Shown here piece after piece: positions 9,438 to 18,184 of a stretch of DNA of 57,921 bases. The stretch is taken from positions 1 through 57,921 of the forward strand of contig JADZCM010000016.1 in the NCBI GenBank assembly GCA_020851555.1. Reading direction: 5' to 3'. Position numbers and translations under genes: made by a program. The notes under the pieces were generated by a model. The model had not been told where the DNA came from, did not search any database, and saw only the letters and a program-made list of their open reading frames with translations. Within the stretch, counting starts at the first letter, position 1; every line of letters starts with the position of its first letter. The DNA comes from Bryobacterales bacterium. Lineage in GTDB: Bacteria; Acidobacteriota; Terriglobia; Bryobacterales; Bryobacteraceae.

Positions 9438-10688
9438 ATGGAAATCTCCCGCAGGCAATGGCTGGCGGCAGCCGGTGCGGCGCCGATAGCTCTCTCCGCC
9501 GGGCGGCCCAGGATTGCCGCGCTGGTCACCGAGTACCGCAAGTACTCGCACGGCCAGCACATCGTGGACCGGTTCCTGGAAGGATACGGCTGGAACGGTA
9601 CGCATCACCACCCGCCCATGGACCTGGTCTCACTCTACGTCGACCAGCACCCGGATGGCGACCTCACCCCGGATCGCGCGGCGCGGTTTCCCTCCATGAA
9701 GGTCTACCCCACCATTGCCGAGGCGCTCACCCTCGGCGGCAGCCAACTGGCGGTGGACGGCGTCATGCTGGTGGGTGAACACGGGCGCTATCCCCGCAAC
9801 GAGAAGGGCCAGACCCAGTACCCGCGCTACGAATTTTTCCGCGAGGTTATCAAGGTCTACGAATCCAGCGGGCGCGCGGTCCCATTGTTCAACGACAAGC
9901 ACCTCTCATGGAACTGGGAATGGGCCCGCGAAATGTATGACACCGCGCGTCGGATGAAGTTCCCTTTCATGGCCGGCTCCAGCCTGCCGGTGACCTGGCG
10001 CACGCCTTCGCTCGAGATGCCCGACGGAGTGCGCGTTCGGGAAGCGATGTGCGTCTGTTACGGTGGCGTGGACAGCTATGATTTCCACGGCCTTGAGACC
10101 ATTCAATGCATGGTGGAGAGACGCGCGGGCGGAGAGAGCGGCGTCGAGTGGGTACAGGCCTATCGCGGCGAGAATTTCTGGAAAGCTCACCAGGAGGGCG
10201 TCTGGCCGGCCGACTTGTTTGAAGCTGCACTGTGCCGCAGCCACACGCTGACTCCGGCTCGCGAAGGCTTCAACCACGTCTTTCCCAGCGTGGACGACCT
10301 GCGGCGCCTGGTCAAGAACCCGGTGGCCTACCGGTACAAGCACGCGGACGGCTTGATGTGCACCATGCTGCTGATGAGCGGCCTCGTGCGGGACTTCAAC
10401 TTCTCCGCCCGCCTGGAGGGGCGCAAAGAGGTCTTCTCCACCCAGATGTACCTGCCCATGCCGGACGGCCGCACCACGCTAGCCAACTTTTTCAGCCCAT
10501 TGGTCTACAACGCCGAGCGGATGTATCTATCCGGCAAGCCCACCTACCCGGTCGAGCGCACGCTGCTGACCACGGGACTGACCGCCGCCGGCGTCGAGAG
10601 TCTCTTCCGCAAACAGGAACGCTACGACACGCCGCATCTGGCGATCCGTTACCGGCCCGCCAGGGAGTCCACGTTCTGGAGGACTTAG
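9438..10688 (+). CDS. Exported protein of unrecognised family, paralogue A
   Basis: I do not recognise this family. It has a Tat-like leader (ISRRQWLAAAGAAPIALSAG) and about 390 mature residues. It shares with the next gene HIVDRFLEGY, VDQHPDGD, VYPTIAEAL, VGEHGRYPRN, YPRYEFFREV, NDKHLSW, MAGSSLPVTWR and a GGESGV motif. The conserved His, Glu, Asp and Arg residues look like an active site, and the Rossmann-like flow of the first half (AALVTEYR, VDGVMLVGEHG) suggests an enzyme. ATG 9438 was preferred because it places the twin arginine near the N-terminus; ATG 9420 would leave only 11 bases to the divergent dipeptidase. It is probably co-transcribed with paralogue B. Confidence 0.75.
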   Translation: MEISRRQWLAAAGAAPIALSAGRPRIAALVTEYRKYSHGQHIVDRFLEGYGWNGTHHHPPMDLVSLYVDQHPDGDLTPDRAARFPSMKVYPTIAEALTLGGSQLAVDGVMLVGEHGRYPRNEKGQTQYPRYEFFREVIKVYESSGRAVPLFNDKHLSWNWEWAREMYDTARRMKFPFMAGSSLPVTWRTPSLEMPDGVRVREAMCVCYGGVDSYDFHGLETIQCMVERRAGGESGVEWVQAYRGENFWKAHQEGVWPADLFEAALCRSHTLTPAREGFNHVFPSVDDLRRLVKNPVAYRYKHADGLMCTMLLMSGLVRDFNFSARLEGRKEVFSTQMYLPMPDGRTTLANFFSPLVYNAERMYLSGKPTYPVERTLLTTGLTAAGVESLFRKQERYDTPHLAIRYRPARESTFWRT

Positions 10689-11840
10689 ATGAAACGGATC
10701 GCTGTTGTCGCCACGGTCTACAGGTATTTGTCGCACGCTCAGCACATCGTGGACCGTTTTCTGGTAGGCTACCCGCGCGACGGAAGGTGGCACCGTCCGG
10801 ACATGAAGGTGGTCTCCCTGTTCGTGGATCAGAAGCCGGAAGGCGACCAGAGCGAGGCCCGCGCCAAGGAGTTCGGTTTCCAGGTCTACCCCACCATCGC
10901 CGAGGCGCTGCGATGCGGAGGCGACAAGCTCGCGGTAGACGCCGTGCTGATCATCGGCGAGCACGGCAATTATCCTCGTAACGACCTGGGGCAGGTGCTC
11001 TATCCGCGCTACGAGTTCTTCCGGCAGTGCGTGGAAGTATTCGAGAAAGACGGGCGCGCCGTTCCGGTTTACAACGACAAACACCTCTCCTACAGCTTCG
11101 AGAAGGCCAAGTGGATGGTGGACCAGTCACGCCGGCTGAAGTTTCCCATGCTGGCGGGCTCCTCGCTGCCCGTCACCTGGCGCCTGCCTCAAATCGAGCT
11201 GCCGCCGGGCTGCCAGATTGAGGACGCTCTGATGGTGGGCGTGGGCGGTTCGGACGCTATGGACTATCACGCTCTGGAGGCCATGCAGTGCATGATCGAG
11301 CGGCGCAGGGGCGGGGAGAGCGGCGTGCGCGCCGTGCAGTTGATTCAGGGCGATGCGGTCTGGAGGGCGGGCGAAGAGGGCCGCTGGTCGAAGCAGTTGC
11401 TCACCGCCGCGCTTTCGCGCAGCGACACGCCGCAGGGTTACACCGTGACGGACGGCCGCACTCAGGATATGCTCGCCAACGGCGAGCTGCCCAAGCTGGT
11501 CAAGAACCCGTCGGCCTATTTCATAGAGCACAATGACGGGCTCAAGACCACGCTGCTGATGCTTAACGGTGCGCTACAGGACTACAACTTTGCGGGTCGC
11601 GTGAAGGGCCTCGGTGTCCAGTCCGTACAGTTTCTGCTCACGCCCGAACCTAACGTGACCTATTCGGCGTGCCTGGTGAGTAAGATCGAGGAGTTGTTCG
11701 AGACCGGGCGGGCGCCCTACCCGGTCGAACGTACACTGATCGTCAGCGGAATCCTGGAGAGCTGCTTGACCTCCAAGGCGCAAGGCCAGAAACGCCTGGA
11801 GACCCCGCACCTGGCAGTGAGTTACAGGGTCGCGCGGTAG
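10689..11840 (+). CDS. Cytoplasmic paralogue B of the same unrecognised family
   Basis: The 383-residue protein begins MKRIAVVATVYRYLSHAQHI directly after the stop of paralogue A (no gap), so the two are in one operon. It aligns with A over almost its full length: HIVDRFLVGYP, VDQKPEGD, VYPTIAEALRCGGDKL, IGEHGNYPRN, YPRYEFFRQ, NDKHLSY, LAGSSLPVTWRLP, MIERRRGGESGV and RAPYPVERTL. Unlike A it has no signal sequence, so the pair appears to split between cytoplasm and periplasm. The pattern indicates duplication followed by a change of location. I cannot assign a reaction; the neighbouring exported dipeptidase is the only hint. Confidence 0.8.
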   Translation: MKRIAVVATVYRYLSHAQHIVDRFLVGYPRDGRWHRPDMKVVSLFVDQKPEGDQSEARAKEFGFQVYPTIAEALRCGGDKLAVDAVLIIGEHGNYPRNDLGQVLYPRYEFFRQCVEVFEKDGRAVPVYNDKHLSYSFEKAKWMVDQSRRLKFPMLAGSSLPVTWRLPQIELPPGCQIEDALMVGVGGSDAMDYHALEAMQCMIERRRGGESGVRAVQLIQGDAVWRAGEEGRWSKQLLTAALSRSDTPQGYTVTDGRTQDMLANGELPKLVKNPSAYFIEHNDGLKTTLLMLNGALQDYNFAGRVKGLGVQSVQFLLTPEPNVTYSACLVSKIEELFETGRAPYPVERTLIVSGILESCLTSKAQGQKRLETPHLAVSYRVAR

Positions 11841-11923
11841 GATTCCTTCACCGCAGGGGATCGCGTTCCACGCATCCGTCCCGGAATCCGAGGCTGCCGG
11901 TCACAGCGGCGCACGGACGGGAA

Positions 11924-11943
11924 CCTCCTGAGTTATCAGGAGG
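11924..11943 (+). terminator. Perfect hairpin downstream of the paralogue operon
   Basis: CCTCCTGA (11924-11931), loop GTTA, TCAGGAGG (11936-11943): a perfect 8-bp stem 84 bases after the stop of paralogue B. It lacks a clear U-tract (ATTCACG follows), so it may be a terminator with weak release or an RNA-protecting stem. Confidence 0.45.
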
Positions 11944-12053
11944 ATTCACGCCCGGAGATCGTTCAACCGCATACACCAGGGGTAGGTTCGTGTTCGGGGG
12001 ACGTCCGCGGCAGGGACGCCCGCCCGCTCATTCCGTAATTCAGGTGGTGGAAA

Positions 12054-13619
12054 GTGCATCTTCAAATCCGGCGGTTACTCTGGCGGGGACCGGCGCTGCT
12101 CGTGAGCGCCGCCGCGCTGGCGGCGGCGCAGACGACGGTGGACCTGGGACGGCAAGGCAGAAACGTCGATTTCTCGGGAGCGGCGTCCACGCGGCCGGTC
12201 AAGACGGGAGTCACCCTGCCGCCGCTGTGTTCGCCGGGAGATATGTTCTTCAAGACCAACGCGCCCGCGGGGCAGAACCTGTACGGGTGCACGTCCCAGA
12301 ACGTGTGGATACTTCAGGGGGACGGCGGAGCGGGCGGCGGCGCCTCCCGAACTACCGATCTGCTGGACTGCAAGGTGCTTGTCAACGGTGCAGTGGCGAC
12401 GGTTCTGGCCCCGTGCAACTTCGCCTCCGGCGGGGAGGTCTACGCCATCACGGCGGAGGCCACGGCCACGCTCAGCGGCGCCTCCACGAACGGCACGGTC
12501 TACTTCTATTGGGACGCGTCGGGGCGGTTGGTCGCCGATGAGAATACCGCCGCGACGCTCACCTGCAACGCCAGTTGCACAACAGCCTCGACCGGCGGTT
12601 TTCCGTTCGGCGCCTACCCGGTCGCCACGGCCACGTTCACGGGGTCGACGTTCGACGCTTCCGGCGTGACCGACCGGCGCGCCTTCCTGAGCACCAAGCA
12701 GGTGGAATGCGGTTCCGGCCTGACCTGCACGGAGAGCCAGGGAGTCACCAGCATCTCGCACGACGGTTCGCTGCTTACCCGGACGGGCGCCCAATCCGGC
12801 GGACATCTTGTGTGCGCGCCAAGCGGCGGGACCGACGCCTATACCTGCGCGATGGAGCCGGCCCTGGTGGGATACGCCGGCCACATGACCGTGCAATTCG
12901 TGCCGGACGTGAGCAACCAGGGAGCCGCTACTTTGAACATCGACGGGCTCGGGGCCAGGAGCATCAAGCGGGCGGACGGATCCACGGATCCGCTGGACGG
13001 CGAACTGGCGGCCGGCCGCCAGGTTGCGCTCACCTACGACGGCGCCGCGTTCCGGCTTCCGCCCTCGACCAAAGTGACGGACTACCTGTGGTTCCGGACA
13101 CAGACCTCCAACGGAACCGCCAACGTCTTCGCCGGCAACTTCGCCTGTGCGGCCACGAACGGCTGCGGCGCCGGCGGGCCGCACGGAAGCGGCGAGCCGG
13201 TCCGGTTCTGGAGCGCTTCCTATCCGGATGGAACCAGCGCGACGGCCGGGATTCTATCCACGCTATTGCCCGGCAACTGGGATGGGGCGGCGATCGCCGT
13301 GAAACTGCACTGGCTCAGCGATGGGTCCGGCGCGGAGAGCGTCGTCTGGAAACTCGCCACCGCGTGCGTCGCGCCGGGAGAATCGTTGACCAGCCCGGCA
13401 TTCAACCCGGCCCAGTCGCAGACGGCGGCCATTGGTGCAACCGCGGGCGCACTTCTCCAGACGACCTTCTCGCCGGTCACCGTGACCGGATGCGCGGCGG
13501 GCGAGGAGATTCACTTCCAGATCGCCAGGGACCCGGCCGACCCCAGTGACGATTACGCCGGAACCGCCTACCTCTCAGCCGTACAGGTGATCTGGACACG
13601 AAACGCCACAATGCAATAG
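12054..13619 (+). CDS. Secreted protein of unknown function
   Basis: A 521-residue protein from GTG 12054, preceded by AGGTGG. A signal peptide is clear (RGPALLVSAAALAAAQ). The mature part is rich in Gly, Thr, Ala and paired Cys (PPLCSPGDMFFKTNAP, CTSQNVWILQG, CNASCTTASTGGFPFG), a style seen in acidobacterial phage-tail- or fibre-like exported proteins. No catalytic motif was found. The last third (FRTQTSNGTANVFAGNF, then LSAVQVIWTRN) looks like a separate beta-rich domain. It converges on the efflux operon, with only about 37 bases between the two stops. Function is unknown. Confidence 0.7.
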   Translation: MHLQIRRLLWRGPALLVSAAALAAAQTTVDLGRQGRNVDFSGAASTRPVKTGVTLPPLCSPGDMFFKTNAPAGQNLYGCTSQNVWILQGDGGAGGGASRTTDLLDCKVLVNGAVATVLAPCNFASGGEVYAITAEATATLSGASTNGTVYFYWDASGRLVADENTAATLTCNASCTTASTGGFPFGAYPVATATFTGSTFDASGVTDRRAFLSTKQVECGSGLTCTESQGVTSISHDGSLLTRTGAQSGGHLVCAPSGGTDAYTCAMEPALVGYAGHMTVQFVPDVSNQGAATLNIDGLGARSIKRADGSTDPLDGELAAGRQVALTYDGAAFRLPPSTKVTDYLWFRTQTSNGTANVFAGNFACAATNGCGAGGPHGSGEPVRFWSASYPDGTSATAGILSTLLPGNWDGAAIAVKLHWLSDGSGAESVVWKLATACVAPGESLTSPAFNPAQSQTAAIGATAGALLQTTFSPVTVTGCAAGEEIHFQIARDPADPSDDYAGTAYLSAVQVIWTRNATMQ

Positions 13620-13656
13620 GCGGTGAAGGCAGGCGGCCGCGGCTGCCCGCCGCGCG

Positions 13657-16600
13657 TCAGGCCAGTTGCTTCTTCAGATCGAAGTGCCATTTCCAGATCT
13701 CGTAAATGGCCGGATATACGACCAGTTCCAGGACGAACGAAGTGAAGATGCCGCCGATCATGGGCGCCGCAATCCGCTTCATCACGTCGGCGCCGGCGCC
13801 GGTGGACCACATGATCGGCAGCAGGCCGATGAACATGGTTGCGACGGTCATGAACTTGGGCCGGATGCGTTTCACGGCGCCTTCAAGCACCGCCTCCTGC
13901 AAATCCTGGAGGCTGCGCAGCCGGCCCTCTTTCTTTGCCTTCCCGTAAGCCAGATCCAGGTAAAGCAGCATAAACACGCCCGTCTCGGCGTCCACGCCCA
14001 GCAGCGCAATCAGCCCCACCCACACACCGACGCTCATGTTGTATCCGAGCAGGTACAGCAGCCAGATGGCCCCCACCGCGGAGAAGGGAACCGCGAGCAG
14101 GATGATCGTGGACTTGGCCAGGCTGTGCGTGTTCATATACAGGAGCATCAGGACCAGGAACAGGGTCAGAGGCACAACCACCCACAGGCGTTCCTTCACC
14201 CGCTCCATAGCCTCGAACTGTCCGCTCCAGGAGATCGAATACCCCGGAGGCAGTTTCAGGTTGTTCCGCACCAGAGTCCGGGCCTCTTCCACGTACCCGC
14301 CCACGTCGCGCCCGGCGAGGTCCACGTAGACGTAGCCGCTCAGCATGCCGTCCTCGTTGCGGTACATGGAGGGGCCCGCCTCAAGGCGGACTTCGGCGAG
14401 TTGAGAGATGGGAACCTGCAACCGTCCGTCCATGGCGGGTACAAGCACGCGCCGCAGGGCGTTGAGATCGCTGCGGAAGTCGCGCTCATACCGGACGTTT
14501 ACCGGGTAGCGTTCCCGGCCCTCCACGGTGGTGGTGACGTTCTCGCCGCCGATGGCGCTGGTGACCACCATCTGCGCGTCATCCACGCTGAGGCCGTAGC
14601 GGGCCAGCGCCTCGCGGTTCCACCGCACATCCAAAAAGTAGCCGCCGCTGGTGCGCTCGGCAAAGACGCTGCGCGTGCCCGGCACCCTGGGCAGCAGTTG
14701 CTCGAGTTCCGCGCCGATCCTCTGAATCTCGTTGATGTCAGCCCCGAAGATTTTGACGCCCACCGGCGTGCGGATTCCGGTGCTCAGCATGTCGATGCGG
14801 TTCTTGATGGGCATGGTCCAGGCGTTGGAGGCGCCCGGCACCTGTAACGCGGCGTTCAGTTCGCTCACCAGTTCTTCGGTCGAGATGTGATCCGGAGTGA
14901 CGTGGCGGAATACCGGTTTCGCCCATTCGGGCGCCCAGGAGGAATACCAGGTGTCCCGTTTGCGCCATTGCGCGGCCGGCTTGAGCAGGATCACCGTTTC
15001 GAGCATAGAGAGCGGCGCGGGGTCCGTGGAAGTCTCGGCCCGGCCGGCCTTGCCAAGAACCCGGTAGACTTCGGGAAACTGCATGAGCACCCGATCGGTG
15101 ACCTGGAGCAATTGCTGGGCCTCGGTCACCGAGATGCCCGGCAGCGTGGAAGGCATGTAGAGCAGGGAGCCCTCATCCAGCGGCGGCATGAACTCGGAGC
15201 CGAGCTTACGGTACACCGGGACAGTGGCGGCGACCGCGGCCAGCGCGCCGGCGACCACCACCCACTTCCACCGCAGGCTCCAGGCGCACACCGGCATGTA
15301 GAGGCGGATGAGAATACGGCTGACCGGGTGGCGCTCCTCGCTGTGGATCTTGCCCACCAGCACGGCGTTCACGGCGCGCGCCAGAAAGCGCGGCCGGAAA
15401 TCGAAGTTCTTCAGGTGGGTGAACAGCAGCCGCATGGCCGGATCGAGCGTGATGGCCAGCACCGCCGCCACAATCATGGAGAGGTTCTTGGTGTAGGCCA
15501 GCGGCTTGAACAGCCGGCCTTCCTGCGCCTCCAGCGTCAGCACCGGCAGGAACGAGACGGCGATCACCAGCAGGGCGAAGAAGCTCGGCCCGCCGACTTC
15601 TTTTACGGCGCCAATGACCACCTCGTGATAGTCCCCGCGCCGGCCGGAATGCTCCCACTCCTCCAGCCGCTTGTGTGTCTGCTCGACCACCACGATAGCG
15701 GCGTCCACCATCGCGCCGATGGCGATGGCGATCCCTCCCAGGGACATGATGTTGGTGGTCAAGCCCATGGCGTGCATGGGTATGAAGGAGACGATGATCG
15801 CGATGGGGATCGTGATCACCGGGATGATGGCGCTGGGAAAGTGCCAGAGGAAGAGCAGGATAATGAGCGAAACAGCGATCAGCTCTTCGGTAAGGGTGCC
15901 TTTCAGGTTGTCGATGGAGCGCAGGATCAGATCGGAGCGGTCGTAGGCGGTCACGATTTCAACGCCCTGCGGCAGGCCCGGCTGTATCTCTTTCAATTTC
16001 TCCTTCACGCGTTCAATCACGCGCAGCGCGTTCTCGCCCTGCCGCATGACGACGATCCCGGAGACGGTTTCGCCCTTGCCGTCCAGATCGGCGACGCCGC
16101 GCCGGAGGTCCGGGCCGAGAACCACCTGCCCCAGGTCGCGGACGCGGATGGGGATCTGGTTCTGGCTGGTTGCGACGACGATGCCGCCGATGTCGCCGGT
16201 GTTCTGCGCGTAGCCGCGGCCCCGCACCATGTACTCCGCGCCGCTGAACTCCACCAGCCGGCCGCCGACGTCGTTGTTGCCCGCGCGGACGGCCTCCACG
16301 ACGCGCGAGATGGGGATGTTGTAAGCCTGCAAGCGCACCGGGTCCACGTTCACCTGGTACTGGCGGACGAATCCCCCCAGCGGCGCCACCTCCGCCACGC
16401 CGCTGACGGCCTGCAAGTGATAGCGGAGATACCAGTCCTGAAGCGACCGGAGTTCGGCAAGGCTTCTCCGGCCGGTGGTGTCCACCAGGGCATACTGGAA
16501 CACCCAGCCGAGCCCGGTGGCGTCCGGTCCCAGTTCCGTGCGCACTCCCGCCGGCAGGCGCGGCAACACGGCCGACATGTACTCCAGCGTCCGGCTGCGC

Positions 16601-16914
16601 GCCCAGTACAGGTCCGTGCCGTCTTCGAAGATCACATAGATGTAGGAGTAGCCGAAGTCGGAGAAGCCGCGCACGGTCCGCACGCCGGGAGCCGAGCGCA
16701 GGGCGGTCACGATGGGGTAAGTCACCTGGTCTTCGATGATGTCCGGGCTGCGGTCCCAGCGGGAGTAGATGATGACCTGCGTCTCGCTGAGATCCGGGAT
16801 GGCGTCCAGGGGCACGTTGCGCATGGCCCACAAGCCGGCCAGCACCGCCGCCGCCACCAGGACGAACACCACGAATTTGTTTCGCGCGGAAAACTCAATG
16901 ATGCGGTTAATCAT
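13657..16914 (-). CDS. cusA: CusA/CzcA-type heavy-metal RND efflux pump
   Basis: A 1085-residue inner-membrane proton-driven metal exporter of the HME-RND class. The N-terminus (NKFVVFVLVAAAVLAGLW, then VPLDAIPDLSETQVII) is diagnostic. GIAIAIGAMVDAAIVVVEQ carries the TM4 aspartate used for proton coupling. Two large periplasmic loops with DLGQVVLGPDLRRG and the repeated six-plus-six helix layout are present. The sequence is closest in style to the Cu/Ag (CusA) group, but substrate specificity is inferred from the neighbours. Its start overlaps the end of the adaptor gene by 8 bases, so the tripartite pump is translated as a unit. Confidence 0.92.
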   Translation of the reverse strand: MINRIIEFSARNKFVVFVLVAAAVLAGLWAMRNVPLDAIPDLSETQVIIYSRWDRSPDIIEDQVTYPIVTALRSAPGVRTVRGFSDFGYSYIYVIFEDGTDLYWARSRTLEYMSAVLPRLPAGVRTELGPDATGLGWVFQYALVDTTGRRSLAELRSLQDWYLRYHLQAVSGVAEVAPLGGFVRQYQVNVDPVRLQAYNIPISRVVEAVRAGNNDVGGRLVEFSGAEYMVRGRGYAQNTGDIGGIVVATSQNQIPIRVRDLGQVVLGPDLRRGVADLDGKGETVSGIVVMRQGENALRVIERVKEKLKEIQPGLPQGVEIVTAYDRSDLILRSIDNLKGTLTEELIAVSLIILLFLWHFPSAIIPVITIPIAIIVSFIPMHAMGLTTNIMSLGGIAIAIGAMVDAAIVVVEQTHKRLEEWEHSGRRGDYHEVVIGAVKEVGGPSFFALLVIAVSFLPVLTLEAQEGRLFKPLAYTKNLSMIVAAVLAITLDPAMRLLFTHLKNFDFRPRFLARAVNAVLVGKIHSEERHPVSRILIRLYMPVCAWSLRWKWVVVAGALAAVAATVPVYRKLGSEFMPPLDEGSLLYMPSTLPGISVTEAQQLLQVTDRVLMQFPEVYRVLGKAGRAETSTDPAPLSMLETVILLKPAAQWRKRDTWYSSWAPEWAKPVFRHVTPDHISTEELVSELNAALQVPGASNAWTMPIKNRIDMLSTGIRTPVGVKIFGADINEIQRIGAELEQLLPRVPGTRSVFAERTSGGYFLDVRWNREALARYGLSVDDAQMVVTSAIGGENVTTTVEGRERYPVNVRYERDFRSDLNALRRVLVPAMDGRLQVPISQLAEVRLEAGPSMYRNEDGMLSGYVYVDLAGRDVGGYVEEARTLVRNNLKLPPGYSISWSGQFEAMERVKERLWVVVPLTLFLVLMLLYMNTHSLAKSTIILLAVPFSAVGAIWLLYLLGYNMSVGVWVGLIALLGVDAETGVFMLLYLDLAYGKAKKEGRLRSLQDLQEAVLEGAVKRIRPKFMTVATMFIGLLPIMWSTGAGADVMKRIAAPMIGGIFTSFVLELVVYPAIYEIWKWHFDLKKQLA

Positions 16915-18160
16915 GGTGATGGATCCCCGAAACGGCCGCTTTCAACTGACTTTCCGAGTCGATCAGGAACGTTCCCGAGGTGACGATCCTCTCTCCGGGG
17001 GCGAGGCCGCTCAAGATCTCGACCTTGTCTTCCGTCTGCTCTCCGGTCCGTACGGCGCGCGGCTCGAAGTAGCCCTCCCCAAGGGCCACGAACACGGTCT
17101 GGGTCAGGCCGGAATCGAGCACGGCGGAGACCGGGACTACGAGGCGTCGCGCGCCGGCCGTGCGGAACTCCACGCTCACGAACATCTCCGGCTTCAGCCA
17201 CAAGCCGGGGTTGTCCAGCGCCAGCCGCACCCGCATCGTCCTGGTCACGGGGTCGAGAGCCGGCTGAATGTAGTCCACCCGCGCCGGAAACGTTCGGGAG
17301 GATGGATAGGCGAGCTCCACGCGCGCCTGCTGGCCCACCGAGATCGCGGCCATGTCCGCTGGAAATACGTCCGCCATGACCCACACGCGGCTGAGGTCCG
17401 CGACGGTGTAGAGTTCCGTATCGGGCGTTACGCGCTGCCTGGTGTAGGCATTGCGGGCTATGACGTAGCCGGATGCCGGCGAGTGGAGCGTCACGACTGC
17501 CGAGGGTTCCCTGGTTTCACGTATGGCGTCTATCTGGTCATCGCTCAAATTCCAGAGTTGGAGCCTGCGGAGCGACGCCTGCACCAGGGCTTCGCTGCCG
17601 GCTCTGGCGCCGGCCATCGAACTGCGGCTCATCAGATCCCTGGACTTGAGAGCCAGCAGGTACTCCTGCTGCGCCGTGAACAACTCAGGGCTGTAAATCC
17701 TGAGCAGAGGCTGCCCCTGCTCTACGTGCTGGCCCAGGAAATCCGCCTGCACGCTTTCGATCCAGCCCTCCACCCGGGGGTGTATCTTCGCCAGCCGGGT
17801 CTCGTCCAGAGCCACTTTGCCGGCCGCGCGGATGGTGCGGACGAGAGACTCCAGCGCCGCCTCGCCCACCCGCACGCCGATAAGCTGCTGCCGCTCCGGC
17901 GTGATATGGATCTGGCCTGAGACGGCGTGAGACGCGGCCTGCTCCCCGGCATAGACCGGCTCGAGTCTCATCCCGCACACGGGGCAGTCGCCCGGGTGGT
18001 CCGAGTGATAGTCAGGGTGCATGGGGCAGTGGTAGTAGAGAATGCGCTTTTCCCGGGCCGCTTCGCCCGCCGGCTGCCGCGCGCCCGTGCGCCACCGTGT
18101 GTAGCCGATGTACGCCCCCGCCGCCAGGGCGGCAAGGAGGATGATCAATAGTTTTTTCAT
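16907..18160 (-). CDS. cusB: CusB-type periplasmic adaptor with heavy-metal-binding domain
   Basis: A 417-residue membrane-fusion protein. A single N-terminal membrane anchor (KKLLIILLAALAAGAYIGY) is followed at residues 42-70 by a Cys/His/Met metal-binding segment (YYHCPMHPDYHSDHPGDCPV and then CGM), a heavy-metal-binding domain often fused to Cus adaptors. The rest has the barrel-sandwich hybrid (VEGWIESVQADFLGQHVEQG) and beta-barrel parts of the family. The ATG at 18160 was preferred to an in-frame GTG at 18169 because AAAGGG lies at the right distance from the ATG. It links CusA to the TolC-like channel and probably hands over Cu(I) or Ag(I). Confidence 0.9.
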   Translation of the reverse strand: MKKLLIILLAALAAGAYIGYTRWRTGARQPAGEAAREKRILYYHCPMHPDYHSDHPGDCPVCGMRLEPVYAGEQAASHAVSGQIHITPERQQLIGVRVGEAALESLVRTIRAAGKVALDETRLAKIHPRVEGWIESVQADFLGQHVEQGQPLLRIYSPELFTAQQEYLLALKSRDLMSRSSMAGARAGSEALVQASLRRLQLWNLSDDQIDAIRETREPSAVVTLHSPASGYVIARNAYTRQRVTPDTELYTVADLSRVWVMADVFPADMAAISVGQQARVELAYPSSRTFPARVDYIQPALDPVTRTMRVRLALDNPGLWLKPEMFVSVEFRTAGARRLVVPVSAVLDSGLTQTVFVALGEGYFEPRAVRTGEQTEDKVEILSGLAPGERIVTSGTFLIDSESQLKAAVSGIHHHD

Positions 18161-18184
18161 CGCAGTCACCCTTTCTCGAGTCCT

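Noticed and set aside
17875..17886. GCCGATAA inside the CusB gene
   Set aside because: It lies in the middle of a coding region on the plus strand with no AAGA-type -35 at the right distance and no gene start after it.
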